This document shows positions 11,571 to 23,062 of a DNA stretch of 64,000 nucleotides, in pieces. Positions within the stretch are counted from its first letter, which is position 1. Every line of letters begins with the position of its first letter. Both the position numbers and the translations under genes were made by a program. The notes under the pieces are model-generated. The model saw only the letters and a program-made list of their open reading frames with translations. It was not told where the DNA came from and did no database searches. This DNA comes from Cornus controversa. Its lineage: Eukaryota > Streptophyta > Magnoliopsida > Cornales > Cornaceae. The stretch lies in contig CM048845.1 in assembly GCA_026545225.1 (NCBI GenBank), positions 62,042,533 to 62,106,532 on the forward strand, in the 5' to 3' direction.

Positions 11571-13209
11571 TAAAAATGTTTCATGGTAAGCACTAAATAG
11601 AAGTGCAATTTGGGTGGGCCAATCCGAATCCAACTCAAGCTTAACTTGGACTTAATTAGAATTGGACTTAGGTTGAAGTTTCAGCAACCCGAGGGCAACC
11701 CCAAAAAGAAGTCTAAATTTTATTTTTTATATATTTTTACTTTAGATATACTATCTATATGTGTTTATTTCAAATTATGGTCGAGTTGGTCTGGTTAGTG
11801 GTTCTCTCTTCATTTATTTTAGTTGTAAAAGAGTTAAGCTTGTTAATCTTTTACAAGTAATTATACCTAGTGATAGATGATGTGCATTCCAAATATACAA
11901 AATAATGAAAAAATAATGCTACAAGTTGCATAAAGTTTCTGTTGTACATAATGTTCATATGATAAAGTTAATGTGACAATCTGAATTCTAACCAAAAATT
12001 TTAATTCAAGTCATAAGCTCGAATTCAACCCGAACTCAAAAATTTAATAATGATGAATTGGTTAGGTTGAATTGAATGTCACATTAAAGTTCAACATTTC
12101 ATATGTTGAGTTGAGTCTGAATTATACCTTCAATTCCCTCGTTTAGCACACACCTACATTTTCAAAAAATACAAAATTTGGAGAAACTTGTATCAAATTG
12201 TCAACGCAGAAAGAAATTAGTGTATGCAAAGTCATTTTTGTAAGCTTGCCCGAAATTCCTTTGAAGTCCCTTATGTTTCCCTTTCAACTTTTCTTTCCGA
12301 GAAAATTCTGCGAAACGATTCACAAGACCTAACTCGAACGTAGCCAATACGAGTCCTGATAGGTGGCTAACTGAAATTATAGAAACTCAAGCTAACACTT
12401 TTAACATGACTAAACTTCAATTAGTTTTGACAAGAAATTAAGTAGTTATATAATTTCATTTTTGTTGAGAATAATTCAAATGATAGAGTGAGGTCCAAGA
12501 ATGGTACCTTGAAAAGATGTGAAAAGGATAATATTATAGAAAAAAGATAGGATGGGTTTGTTCAATTATTATATGTATAGTTTAGTCAATTATGATATTT
12601 ACACTGTCAATCTTATGAAAATTATTATCATATAGTATCTGATTATCAAAGCTCTAACACGTGGAAAGATTTAAGATGCATGGGTATAAATGTATTTGGT
12701 AAATTTAATTTGTATGTGCATAACATATAGAGTAAATTTTATTGTTCGTGCGTTATGCACGCACAATTGAAATTTACCCATCCTAACATGTTCTTCCTAT
12801 ATGCCACAATTGCTGTAAGAAGAACAATTTTGGTCCTAGCTACAATTTTAAACGTCTACGGCACATTAGTCAAAACTCGTACTTGAAGGCCAATTGGACA
12901 AGCTTGTAATTAATGCCTCACAAGAAGCTGTTGATTTCTCACCAAGTCGTTATTGGCTCATTGGTCCTCTATCATTACTCCAGAAAAAATATCATAGAGT
13001 GTGGAAAATAGCCCCTCTTCAAGCTTGTTTTTTTAACTCCGTAGAAAAAAGAACATATAGATAATAAGAAAAGGAATTCTAATATATATATAATATTTGT
13101 GTGTGTGTGTGTGTAAGTGTGCCATATATATGTATGTTACATATTACGGGTACTTATATAGAAGAAGTGTTCAATCCTAGCAGAGATTATGCATAGATAG
13201 CGCGCGTAT
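11571..13209. promoter_or_regulatory. Upstream region of the ankyrin gene
   Basis: No gene. A diverged single unit of the tandem array lies at about 12220-12345 (GCAAAGTCATTTTTGTAAGC, CCCTTTCAACTTTTC, GAGAAAATTCTGCGAAACGA). A GT microsatellite is at 13098-13114. A TATA-like TACTTATATAGAAG lies near 13150, about 55 bases before the ATG, which would suit a short leader. Assignment as promoter is inference from position. Confidence 0.5.
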
Positions 13210-15739
13210 ATGGATAGAGAACTCTATGAGGCTTCACTGAGTGGGAGCGTACCCACATTAAAACAATTGATTGAAAAAGATGAACTCATTCTTGATAGAG
13301 CTTCGGTCACATGCTTCCATGAAACTCTTCTGCATATAGCAGCCATGCGTGGCCACGTAGACTTCACACAAGCGCTTCTGAGCCGGAAGTCCAAACTGGC
13401 TACTGAGTTAGACTCACTCGGACACTCACCTCTTCACTTGGCTTCTGCTGAGGGCCATGTTGAGATAGTACGCGAGTTACTATGCATAAATACTGATGTT
13501 TGTCATGCTCGTGATCAAGATGGGAGGACTCCTCTCCACTTGGCGGCGATGAAAGGCCGACTTGGAGTTTTAGAAGAGTTGACCCTGAGGCGACCTGAGT
13601 TGGCCTATGAGAGAGTAGGTCGAGGAGAGACAGTATTGCACTTGTGTGTTAGGTACTATCGTTTGGAGGCTTTGAAGTATTTGGTGGAATTCATAAAGAA
13701 CGAAGAGTTTGTCAACTCTAAAGACCACGATGGCAACACCATATTGCATCTAGCTGCAATTTTCAAACAGATGGAGGTATGTTTTCAATTTGTTGGAAAA
13801 TAATTGACTTTCTTAAAAAATTTAAAAGAATTTTTTCCCATGTACGCTTTTTTAAACAAACCTATTTTTACTTTGTCTGCTTGTAAAACTGAGTATGCTT
13901 TTACCTTCATATCCACTTGGTTTGGATAGAAGGAAATAACATGAAAGGAAACGGAAAAAAAAAAAAAAAAAAGAATTTTTTAACATTTTAAGTGTTACAA
14001 GAAAGTTTTACTTTCAGAATAAAGTTACGTAAACTTACAATTATGTCTACCTTTTTGAACTCTATAAAATAGAATATGTTCATGCATAACTTTTGATAAG
14101 AATAGTACAATAATCTATCTCTCTTTCTCTCTAGATGTCCCGCAAAATTATTTATTTAAATTCTTATTTTAATTTTTTTTTTTTAAAAAAACTAAAATTA
14201 TTTATACAATATAAATTTATTTAGACCTTATATCATATTTAATAAAAACCATTATATTTTCTTATAACTATCTAAACCATAAAATGGTAACTTTCACAAT
14301 TTTCTAAAAAAAATTCATAATAACCAAATGCATGCTAGAAAATTGATTTTTCTTTCATTTACCTTCATTTTTCACTATTAATTTTCAGTTAACCAAATGG
14401 ACACTTGTATGTTTTTATTTAATTTGTAGATCCTTATAATCCAGTGCACTAGATCGTCTACCGCAGAGGGTGGTGATGATCCCACAAGAGATGGGTCGAC
14501 TATCTATGGGGTCTATACCTCTTATGGGAGTAATTTGCACTGGTGTAGAGGAAAGATCTAAATCCTCACGTTCTATATCCATTTTTAAAAACTTAACATA
14601 AAGGGTTTTTTTTTTTTTTTTTTGGGTAAAATACACTGATCTTCCTAGTGGTTTGCCCTAATTATACACATGTGTTGTGTTTGTAAAAAAATTATACTCA
14701 CCTCTCTCTTGTCCAAATATTGACTAAAATGTCTTCCAAACCAATGAAATGGTAAGGAACAACCATTTCCAAATAATGAGGATATCATAGTCATTTTAAC
14801 GTGTTGAAGGAATGTGAGTGTAACTATTTTATAAACATAGCACCCCGCATGTATTTTACCCTCTTTTTTTTTTAGTATTATTATTTTGTCCTTGTTACCT
14901 GATAATTTTAGTGAAGTGTTGTGCAGACTATAGAATACTTGTTTTCTAGAGTGGAGGTGAAAGAAAACGCGAATGCCAAGAATGTGAACGGTTTTACTGC
15001 TCTGGATATTTTAGATAACTATCCAAGAGATGTAAAAGTGATGGAAATAAGAGAGTTTCTTCTGAAAGCCGGTGTTCAAAGAGCAATTAATCATGGAACT
15101 GATCTCCCTCTATCACGAAATGTTAGTACATCAGTGCCACAAAGTCACAAGAAAGTGTGGCGATTTATGTGTGTGTTTTGGAAGAAGTATCTTAAGACTA
15201 ACATCCATTGGTTGGAAGAGTCGCGTGGTAATTTAATGGTTGTGGCGACTGTGACAGCTACCATGTCTTTCCAGGCGGGACTCAATCCGCCAGGAAGTGT
15301 TTGGCAAGACAATAACAATGGTATTGCTACACCTGGAACAGCTATTATGGACTCTATTTACCCACACGATTTTGATCAATTTCTAAAATATAACACGGTG
15401 TCTTTAGTTGCTTCTCTGAGCATCATTCTTCTTATGATAAGTGGGTTTCCTCTCAAGACTAATCTTTCGATTTGGATATTGATGGCTGCAATGAGTACTT
15501 CAGTGACATTCATGATACTTACGTATATAGAATCAATAACTATGATAACCTCAAGCACATTTTATGACGCCATTCGTATGTATTACAATTCAGTTTACAT
15601 ATGGATTTGGTTGTGCGGGATGTTAATAGTGATTCACTCCATAAACATTTTGGTGTGGGTGGTGAAGAAGTCGCGCAAGTTTCCAATTCGTAAAAGGTGT
15701 TTAATGGTGCGTATCAAGGAATTAATGGGGATCCAGTAG
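13210..15739 (+). CDS. Ankyrin-repeat/PGG membrane protein (BDA1/ACD6-like)
   Basis: Exons are 13210-13776 and 14927-15739, with the intron GAG|GTATGT...GTGCAG|ACT in phase 0. The product is 459 aa. Five to six ankyrin repeats fill residues 1 to about 220 (TLLHIAAMRGHVD, SPLHLASAEGHVE, TPLHLAAMKGRLG, TVLHLC, TILHLAA, TALDIL). A linker follows, then the PGG domain (ESRGNLMVVATVTATMSFQA, NPPGSVWQD) and four hydrophobic helices toward the C-terminus. The PGG triplet reads P-G-S here. Plant relatives such as BDA1 and ACD6 are membrane proteins that act in immune and cell-death signalling, so that role is inferred. The gene looks intact. Its intron holds transposon insertions, and a relic of its 3' end lies near 22.8-25.7 kb. 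Confidence 0.92.
13915..14405. mobile_element. Possible small inverted-repeat element in the ankyrin intron
   Basis: The block opens CCACTTGGTTTGGATAG and closes TTAACCAAATGGACAC, which are imperfect inverted copies. Between them are GGAAATAACATGAAAGGAAA and TTTCTTTCATTTACCTTC, also mutually inverted. The inside is AT-rich and has no coding sequence. A clean target duplication is not visible, so this is a candidate. Confidence 0.45.
14624..14861. mobile_element. MITE in the ankyrin intron, 238 bp
   Basis: Perfect 12-base terminal inverted repeats, GGGTAAAATACA at 14624-14635 and TGTATTTTACCC at 14850-14861, flank a non-coding centre. The element sits between T-runs, so the target duplication is hard to define, and it lies about 65 bp upstream of the intron acceptor. 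The last bases of the window (63928-64000) start a related sequence (AATTACACTGACCTCCCCTGAGGTTT-type). Confidence 0.75.
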
Positions 15740-16524
15740 TGGGTAATCCTGCTTGTTGAATCCAGGTATTATACATTTATATATTCTGTTTTTATTCATG
15801 CACTTCTCTTTTTATTGTATTAATTGTTTGTTGACTGAATCTTATTTATGAAAGAGACCTCTGAGATCAGAAGATTAATCACTCAAGTTAAAGTTTAATT
15901 TTAATATAGAGTTAAACTTAATTAGTTGTAATTCATATTACATAACGTAAACATTTAACCCTATATAAATTAAGAACTTGTATATTTTGAGTACTCGGTT
16001 GTGTAGCTTATTCTACTCTTAATATTTTTCAGGTCAATCTAGAGAAGAAGTACTGATGACGTTGGTGATTGATTTTCTCAATTTCAGTTGTATCATTTTT
16101 ATCTGTTTATTTCATTTACTTTGATTAGAGGAATGTGAAAAACTTACTATGACATTTCATTTCCCTCTCTTTTAAGTTATGTTTAAATCTTTGTGCTATG
16201 AAGGAAGTGTTTGGGCTGTATTCCGGTCCCCAAGTTATTATTAATTATCGAATTTATTTTTAATTATTATATTATTTACTGAGCATGTGGGCAATTGCAT
16301 TAAAGCATGCCTTAGAACACGTGTATTTATTTTAGTGCCACGTGGTTTTGGGGCATAACAAGTTTGCACGAATCTAATAACAAACTGTCAACATGCAAGT
16401 AGTGGAAACACTATTACAAGTACTAAACTTAATTAGTAAATATAATTTCTAAAATGACTATGCAGTGTACTTTATTGGTTGGGTTTTGAGACCATTTTAC
16501 CTAAGATTTTTAATCTGTGTCATT
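15740..16524 (+). other. 3' flank of the ankyrin gene
   Basis: Probably 3' untranslated and downstream sequence. A possible 3'UTR intron runs from CCAG|GTATTATAC near 15764 to TTTTTCAG|GTCAATC near 16034. This is only inferred, but the acceptor region is conserved in the diverged copy near 25580. No other gene is seen before the LTR at 16530. Confidence 0.5.
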
Positions 16525-16529
16525 CCTAT

Positions 16530-16852
16530 TGATGAAACACAAATTCACTTTCGATCTGGTCAAATGTCAACCTGTAAAAAGACAAGAGAAGGGTAATCGG
16601 AAGGACACCGGCGTAGTGCCGGCCGACTATGCTCTGACAGTCAAGTCAGAAATCGGAAGGGCTTAACAAGCTGTAAAGGCACTCAGATGGTATTAATTGC
16701 CTACCTGGTATATGGACCGTATCTGTATTTATAGCAGTCAAATAGAAACGTGTCCCAGTAGGAGACTAACTTTTCAATTCTCCAAACTTATCGGGAGATA
16801 GAAAAGTCCTGGTCAAAATACATCTCTCACCCATGTCACATGAGTAGGGATG
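16530..16852 (-). repeat. 3' LTR of the gag-only element, entered by a small repeat
   Basis: The LTR aligns with the right copy for about 320 bases and then switches at TGAGTAGGGATGGCAA into GC-rich sequence (TGCCCCGC, ACCCGACGGGTACTTGCCCC) typical of small hAT-type repeats, followed by a TA microsatellite. The last 45 or so bases of the LTR are not recognisable beyond the insertion. Confidence 0.75.
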
Positions 16853-17017
16853 GCAATCTGCCCCGCTCCGTCGAGTACTTGCCCAGTTAAAAACCCGTTT
16901 ACAAAATTGTTTAAGAAAACTACGTAGGGATGGGGTTTAGGGGGAATAACTAGCGCGGGTTCGGGGAGAGGGTGGGGTAAGGCCATAACCCGACGGGTAC
17001 TTGCCCCGCCTCACCCC

Positions 17018-17059
<42 letters not shown>

Positions 17060-17460
17060 AAAAGCTACCCTAAACCTAACTCAAATATTCACAAATACAT
17101 TATTCACTCTCAATTCCCAAAGTCATTCACCCTCACGACCTCACAGTTATCTGCCATCGTCAAGCTCTGGTAAGCTCTCTCTTTCTCTCTCTCCTTTTTT
17201 TTCTTCATCTCCCTGAACTCTGTGAATTTTTTTTTTGTTGAAAAATTCCAACAGGATATTTTATCTCCAGAATGTTCCACACCTCAAGCTCAGCCAAAAT
17301 TTCTTCACACTCGTGTTCGATGACGATCGGCATTACATATTCAACCTTCTTCTTCCTCTTTGAAAGGAAAGAATCAGAATCAGAGGCAGATCGGTAAGAT
17401 AAGAGAGTGAAGGTTGGTTGACACAACACATATGGCCCCCCCTTCTCATCTCCAACCATA
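16853..17460. other. Insert between 3' LTR and gag
   Basis: A GGGATGGCAA/CCCCGCC-rich repeat (about 16853-17015) is followed by a TA microsatellite at 17021-17056 and pyrimidine-rich sequence. A short minus-strand open frame (17205-17459) has no family I recognise. It may be the remains of the region after gag, or unrelated. Confidence 0.4.
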
Positions 17461-17479
17461 AATCTACAAAGCTCGCTCT

Positions 17480-19157
17480 TACGAATCAGACTTTAAATTT
17501 GTCTTTTTAAGTCGATGCACTCATGTGTGTCATGTCCATGATTGCGGTGAAATCTGTAATACTTGTCGCGAGATTTCTTAGCAGGATCAGTTCTTAGTTT
17601 TAAGGGCCGAGTCATCTTTGATGTAGAGGAGGATTTGGCTTATCTACGTGTTTAAAGGGGTAAATTGAATTCCTTATCGACGCGATAATCTATCACTTTG
17701 TTCTCATGATATCTTGCCATACTTGGGGTCTCTTTCTTCCTCATTGAAATGTCCCCCCCCCCCTTTTTCTGTTCGTCCTTCTATCATCATCTATTTTTTC
17801 CTTTATGCATTTAGGGCATCCTCGATATTCAAGTACTTTTGAGCTTTTATAAGTAGCTCCGACATGCTTTTCGGTGGATGTTTGGAGATTGAGTACAAGA
17901 ACTTTGAGGGCTGCAGGCCTCCCATAAATGCTGTAACTGCCACCTTGTCATCCAAAGCATCCACCTACAGCATCTCCTTATTAACCGGTTGATGTAATCT
18001 CATAACGATTCTCCTTTGGTCTGCCTTACGTTCAGAAGATAAGTGGTTGACTTCTTATGTTTTCGGGCGATAATGAAGTTGCTCAAAAATAACCAACTTA
18101 GTTCTTTGAAGGCATGTATAGACGCAGGTTTCAAGCTGTTAAACCATGCTCTGGTAGAACATTTCAATGTAGTGAGAAATGTTCTACACATGATTTCATC
18201 TGGTACTCCTTGGAGGTACATTAGAGCCTTTTAGATCTCTAGATGGTTTAGCAGGTCCTTGGTCCTGTCAAAGTTTTCAAGGGTGGGTATCTTGAACTTG
18301 TTGGGTAAAGGACAATTCATTACACCAGTGGTAAAGAGGAGGTTGGTTTGTTGGACTAGATCCTCCACTGTAGTAGGGCATTTCCCTTTTATGGCATGGG
18401 CCATACTTTTCACCTTCGCTCTGACGTCTTGTATCTCTATGTCATGATAGGCAACGTTGCCTACCTGTCCCGAACCTTCATAAATACGAGCTCTGAACCC
18501 CAAATCTCTATGAGTACAAGCTCTTAACCCCAAATCTCCATGAGTACGAGCTCTTTCAGGTGGGATTAGGTGAATGGGGTTCGTCCCATCTCGATCACTT
18601 CTTACGTGGCTCTGGGCCACATCGTCTGCCAAAACCCCACTGTCTCTCCCAACATCGGTCCCTTCTGGATAAACTGGCCTAAGTTGGCTCCGTGATGGCA
18701 CTGGTGCCAAGGGAGGGAGGCATTATAGAATTTTTGCATTTTGTTGGAGTACTTGGATCAAACTCTGGTTTAAGTTTTGAACTTGATTTTCCAACGCTGT
18801 GACATGCTCCTAGTCATTTGGGGCTCTGGGACGTACCCCAGGCAAGTCTCCCTGACTAAGGGATTGCATGCCTCCTTCTCCCACTGTAGGCAGATTGTGA
18901 CTGACAAAGTCTGGGACGGCGAGCCGATTGTGACCGGCAGGCGAATTGTGACCAGCTGGGCTAGCAGGAAGATCCTGGCTAGTTGGATTGTGACCAACAG
19001 GGCCAGCAGGAGAATCTTGGTCGGCTGGGGGGTTAGGACCGACAGGAATATCCTGTCCAGCTGGAGGATTGTGGCCGGTAGGAAGATCATGTCCGGCTGT
19101 AGTCTCTAGCCCAGATCGTAGGTGTATCATGCTTCTTATATGCTTCATGTAGAACAA
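17480..19157 (-). pseudogene. gag fossil of the short gypsy element
   Basis: The minus strand shows, in order, a Gly/Pro/His-rich leader with PAGHNPPAGQD-like repeats (18900-19090), a segment with RTHGDLG-type repeats (18470-18560), the pre-gag motif PLPNKFKIPTLENF, the Retrotrans_gag core (TRAWFNSLKPASIHAF), and a CCHC-like knuckle with HGHDTHECIDLK near 17500. The order matches plant Ty3/gypsy gag. It is broken in several places. Confidence 0.8.
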
Positions 19158-19191
19158 TCAAGTTTGTAATTTTTCCACAGACGGCGCCAAC

Positions 19192-19557
19192 TGATGAAGC
19201 ACAAATCCACTCCTGATCTGGTTAAACGCTAACCTGTAAAAAGACAACAAAGGGGTTATCGAAAAGACACCGGCGTGGTGCCAGCCGACTACGCTTCAAT
19301 GGTCAAGTTACAAATTAGAAGGGCTTAAGAAGTTGTAATGGCACTCAGAGGGTATTAATTACCTATCTGGTATATGGACCGTCTCTATATTTATAGCAAT
19401 CAAATGAGAATGTGTCCTACTAAGAGACTGACTCTTCAATTCTTCAGACTCATCTGGAGATAGAAAAGTCTGGTCAAAGTACATCTCTCACCCACGTCAC
19501 ATAAGTCACTATTGCCCACGTCTCCTAGCTTTAGAATTGGAGTCAAACACCCCATCA
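19192..19557 (-). repeat. 5' LTR of the gag-only element
   Basis: The LTR is 366 bp with ends TGATG...CATCA. It shares GACACCGGCGT, CCGACTA, ATATGGACCGT and CATCTCTCACCCA blocks with the left copy. The primer-binding site lies immediately inside (minus strand GTTGGCGCCGTCTG). Confidence 0.85.
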
Positions 19558-19562
19558 CCTAT

Positions 19563-19589
19563 TAAAGAATATACTCAAGGTTAACTAGG

Positions 19590-19628
<39 letters not shown>

Positions 19629-20277
19629 TTGATTGTAGGACAGACGATTTTAAAAGAGAACTTTCTATTTATTATATAGAAAAAATCACCAAAAATTCGC
19701 GATTCATTGTCAAACTTATTTCAATTCCAAGAGTTCGGATCGAATCATTAATATATATATACACACTTCGTATGTAGTAGGGTTTTAGGGTACAACTTTC
19801 ACAGTCTATTGACTATCTCTCAAACAAGTCACTAGCGAAATCTAGAATCCTATCACTTTTGTTTTCTTGATTGTTTTATATACATGGAAAGAGGATATTA
19901 CAAAGAAGGAGATAACAACTACTTAACTAGATGATTATTGATTTTAAATGTATGAGACAGATGACATTATGATTTGAAGAGTAACTGTTTCAAAATAACC
20001 AATAAAATTTTTAACTATCTATTGGAAATGACCAATTTAAATCAAGTTTTAAAAAAATAAAATTGAGACAAATTCCAATAAACTCGTGAGATACACTGAG
20101 AGACGCGCATGGTGAATATCATAGTGTTTGAATGGTGGAATATTATATATAGTTTGAATTTACTGGAAATTACCAAGCTATAGAAAAATGATGGCTAATA
20201 GTTCCAACACGAGAGTCGGCTTTTACAAGGTGAAAAATTAGACTGTCTTTTAATGTTTTGTATATAGGAAAATGCTA
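19563..20277. other. Non-coding stretch with TA microsatellite
   Basis: A TA run fills 19592-19626. The rest is AT-rich with no open frame of interest and no recognisable element ends. Confidence 0.6.
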
Positions 20278-20451
20278 AATAACACGAATTTAATTCATGT
20301 TATTAATTCCCAAATGCCAGGTCCAACTTTATTGAAAATCTTTTTCTTTTATTTTTTTTCTCCAATATATTTGTAATGCATAAAGGACGCATTGATGAAA
20401 GGAAGGACCTTAACAATGGCGGTCTTGGGTCCGTTAGAGTTATCTAAGGTT

Positions 20452-20553
20452 ACATCTAGGGTTAGTAACTCTAATTTATGGTGATTGTATATATATATGT
20501 ATACATCTAGGGTTAGTAACTTTAATTTACGGTGATTGTATATGTGTATACAA
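20452..20553 (+). repeat. 51-bp tandem duplication
   Basis: ACATCTAGGGTTAGTAACT, CTAATTTAYGGTGATTGTAT occurs twice with a period of about 51 bases, and a third partial copy (GTAACTCTAATTTATGGTGA) lies near 20616. It is non-coding. Confidence 0.8.
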
Positions 20554-20869
20554 CTAAGGTTATATTATGTTTCAAGAGACATCTAACTGATCATGATTGT
20601 TATATTCTTTTGGTTCGTAACTCTAATTTATGGTGATTTTTTACAGAAGATTAATGGAAATACTAATTTAAAATAATGCATGTTACAAAAATAAAAAATA
20701 ATACGTGTTCTAAATCTGAGAAGAGTAGAATAAGCATGAAATTATCTGCAATAGATTCCTCCCGAAGACTATGACAGGTATCCACGTCTTCCATAACTGG
20801 AATCTTATATTCGTTCTATGAGATAATTTAGGATTATGACCTGTATTTCAATTTAGGATTATGAACAGA

Positions 20870-21945
20870 GATAATGGTATCCTGCTCCAACTTTTTGTTT
20901 TGATAAATATAATGACGATCGTGCCCTCTTAGAATTCTATTTTAACTAGAAAAGTTATCTTTCTATGTGTTGATTTGTTCACTCTCTTTGTTTTTTTGTT
21001 TTTATTGAAAATTCTGTCTAACTTAACTCTATATTAGTGTTAAAAAAAATTTGAATCAAATATAAAAGAAATTGAGTTGCAGACTTGCTGCTGTAGAAAA
21101 AATCAAACTAGTAATAAGTTTTTATATTTCTTTTTCTTTTCTTAATTCAAAAGCATTTTTTTTTTTGTTATCTTTCCTTGACTACTTCCCATAACTCAAA
21201 AAGTGTATTATGTACAAGAGGAACATGCACTGTAATACCCAAACTCAATTGATGTAAAAAATAAAACATATAAATTCCAAACTTTTGGTTTTGAAAGTAA
21301 TTATTTTTCTCGTGAAATATTTTTAAAAGTACTAATTTTGCTTCTAAAAGCAAAGATCACTATAAATTTTGTTCTAAGAAGAAATATTCATCCGTTCCAA
21401 AACGCCAACCAAACAAGACATTGGAAACACAAGAACACATACCAAATTAAAAAATTCTAAAAATGCCACAACATAATACATAGGAAAAAAAAAAAAGCAA
21501 TCCCACTCCATGATTCTTAGAAAAATCACTCCTTAGAATAATAATAGAGCACGTACCATACATAATTGGCAAAATATAGAAAGAAAATAAAACACTATAG
21601 AAACTCCTCCATCTTGAAAAAGAAGAGATACATAACAGAGCTTTTTTTTAAAAATTATTAGTTTAACTTTTTGAGAGGGTAGTTAACTATCACAGCTTTT
21701 GATTTTTTACTAGTTTTTTTTCTTCTACTCAATTTGTTTTTTTTTTTCTAATTGATTCAATATTTTTTAACAGTAAGATAAAGTTAAGCTATAGCAGAAA
21801 AAGAGAGGACTTTCAGTAAAAACTTAAATAGAGTGAACAAATCAAAACATAGAAAGAAAGCTTTCCTAATTGAAATATAATACTACGAGGGCACTTTGAC
21901 CATTATATTTATCAAAATAAGGAGTTGGAGTGGCAGGTCATTCGG
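20870..21945. mobile_element. Foldback element with inverted arms of about 250 bp
   Basis: The left arm (about 20870-21118) and right arm (about 21695-21945) are imperfect inverted copies. CTCCAACTTTTTGTTTTGAT on the left matches the complement of ATCAAAATAAGGAGTTGGAG on the right, and TTGATTTGTTCACTC matches GAGTGAACAAATCAA. The spacer is about 580 bases and AT-rich, with no coding sequence. Long arms and no gene fit a non-autonomous Mutator-like or foldback transposon. I could not fix the target duplication. Confidence 0.75.
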
Positions 21946-22849
21946 GACTTAATAACACGAATTTAATTATTTACACATGTAGTTAATGGATAAAATTAGA
22001 GTTTTTATTCAAGAGAAATAATTCCAAACTTATGTTTCTTGTCTCAATTATTTGAAAAGTTAATGGAAATAATCTTTCAAAGGAAGATGCGAGCATAAAA
22101 TTTAATTTGAATTCTCTGTTATTGAGTTATTTTAGGATTTAGATTCTATAATGATAAGTTTTTCTATTTTTTCTCTTTTTCCTTCCTATGTTCTCTCAAA
22201 ATAATTACTTTTAAAATATAGAAAGTTGTCAAATAATCTGCCACCTAATGCCAAATAATCAGTCACCTAATTCGAGATACTAATTTATGAATTATATTCA
22301 TGATGTTTAGCATTTTCTTTTCCTTTAGGATACGTTTGATTAGATGGAAGCCACGGAAAAGGAAAAGAAATAGAAATTTTTAAAAAAATTTATGAGTTTG
22401 GATAGAGGGAAAGGAAAAAAAATTAGGAAAGTAGAATTTAGCAAGCAGTCAATTTTTTCAAAACTTTTTTTACAAAACAAAGGAAAATTTTTGTTTTAAA
22501 TTCCTATCATACCCATGTTTCTATTTTCTTTTTCGCATATTTTCAAATTTTCATTTTTGTTTTTTTGTTGCTAAAAAGGGATATAAACAATTGGGTTTAA
22601 CAATAATCGATCTAACAAAAATTCAATTATTTTTTTACTATTTGAAATTATAAGGGTATTGCTATCCAAACTATATATATATATTTTCACAACTTTTTTG
22701 AAAATATTTCTATACTAATTTTTCTTTTTTTAACTTCACTTCTTTTTTTTTAATATGACAAGTGTCAGCAGCAATTAGTGTTAATATATGGTTAGAAATA
22801 CGAAGAAGGTTTCCACACATTAAAAGAGGAGTTCTATCCACTTGACCTA
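21946..22849. other. Non-coding AT-rich stretch
   Basis: Contains the second copy of an 18-base sequence, AATAACACGAATTTAATT (21951-21968, also 20278-20295), and a GGAAAGGAAAAAA-type block at about 22330-22690. No gene. Confidence 0.6.
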
Positions 22850-23062
22850 CCTCCAGCTTCGCTGGGAGATCAAAAGATCAATCATTCAAATTGAAGCTTT
22901 GGAGGTAAGTACTAAGTAGATATTGTATTTCTTAATCTAGAGTTCAACTCAATTAGTTGTAAGCATTTCACTCAGCTCCATTATTTAATTACTGTCATGT
23001 GAATACGTGTCTGACACGGTTGGTTAATTGAAAAAAAAAATTGTCCAATGTAGTCAAATAAC

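Larger units (their letters stand above)
16530..19557 (-). mobile_element. Short gag-only Ty3/gypsy element, 3.0 kb, with TSD CCTAT
   Basis: Two LTR copies in the same orientation (19192-19557 and from 16530) enclose gag but no recognisable protease, reverse transcriptase or integrase. Both sides carry the same five bases CCTAT (16525-16529 and 19558-19562), so this is a single whole insertion of a short element, not a random fragment. The primer site next to the right LTR reads TTGGCGCCGTCTG on the minus strand. By eye roughly one LTR base in seven differs, which suggests an old insertion. Gag is broken. The lack of pol suggests a non-autonomous family that borrowed enzymes. Confidence 0.85.

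Noticed and set aside
18777-19109. Plus-strand open frame of 110 aa
   Set aside because: It is the antisense of the repetitive gag leader of the short gypsy element.
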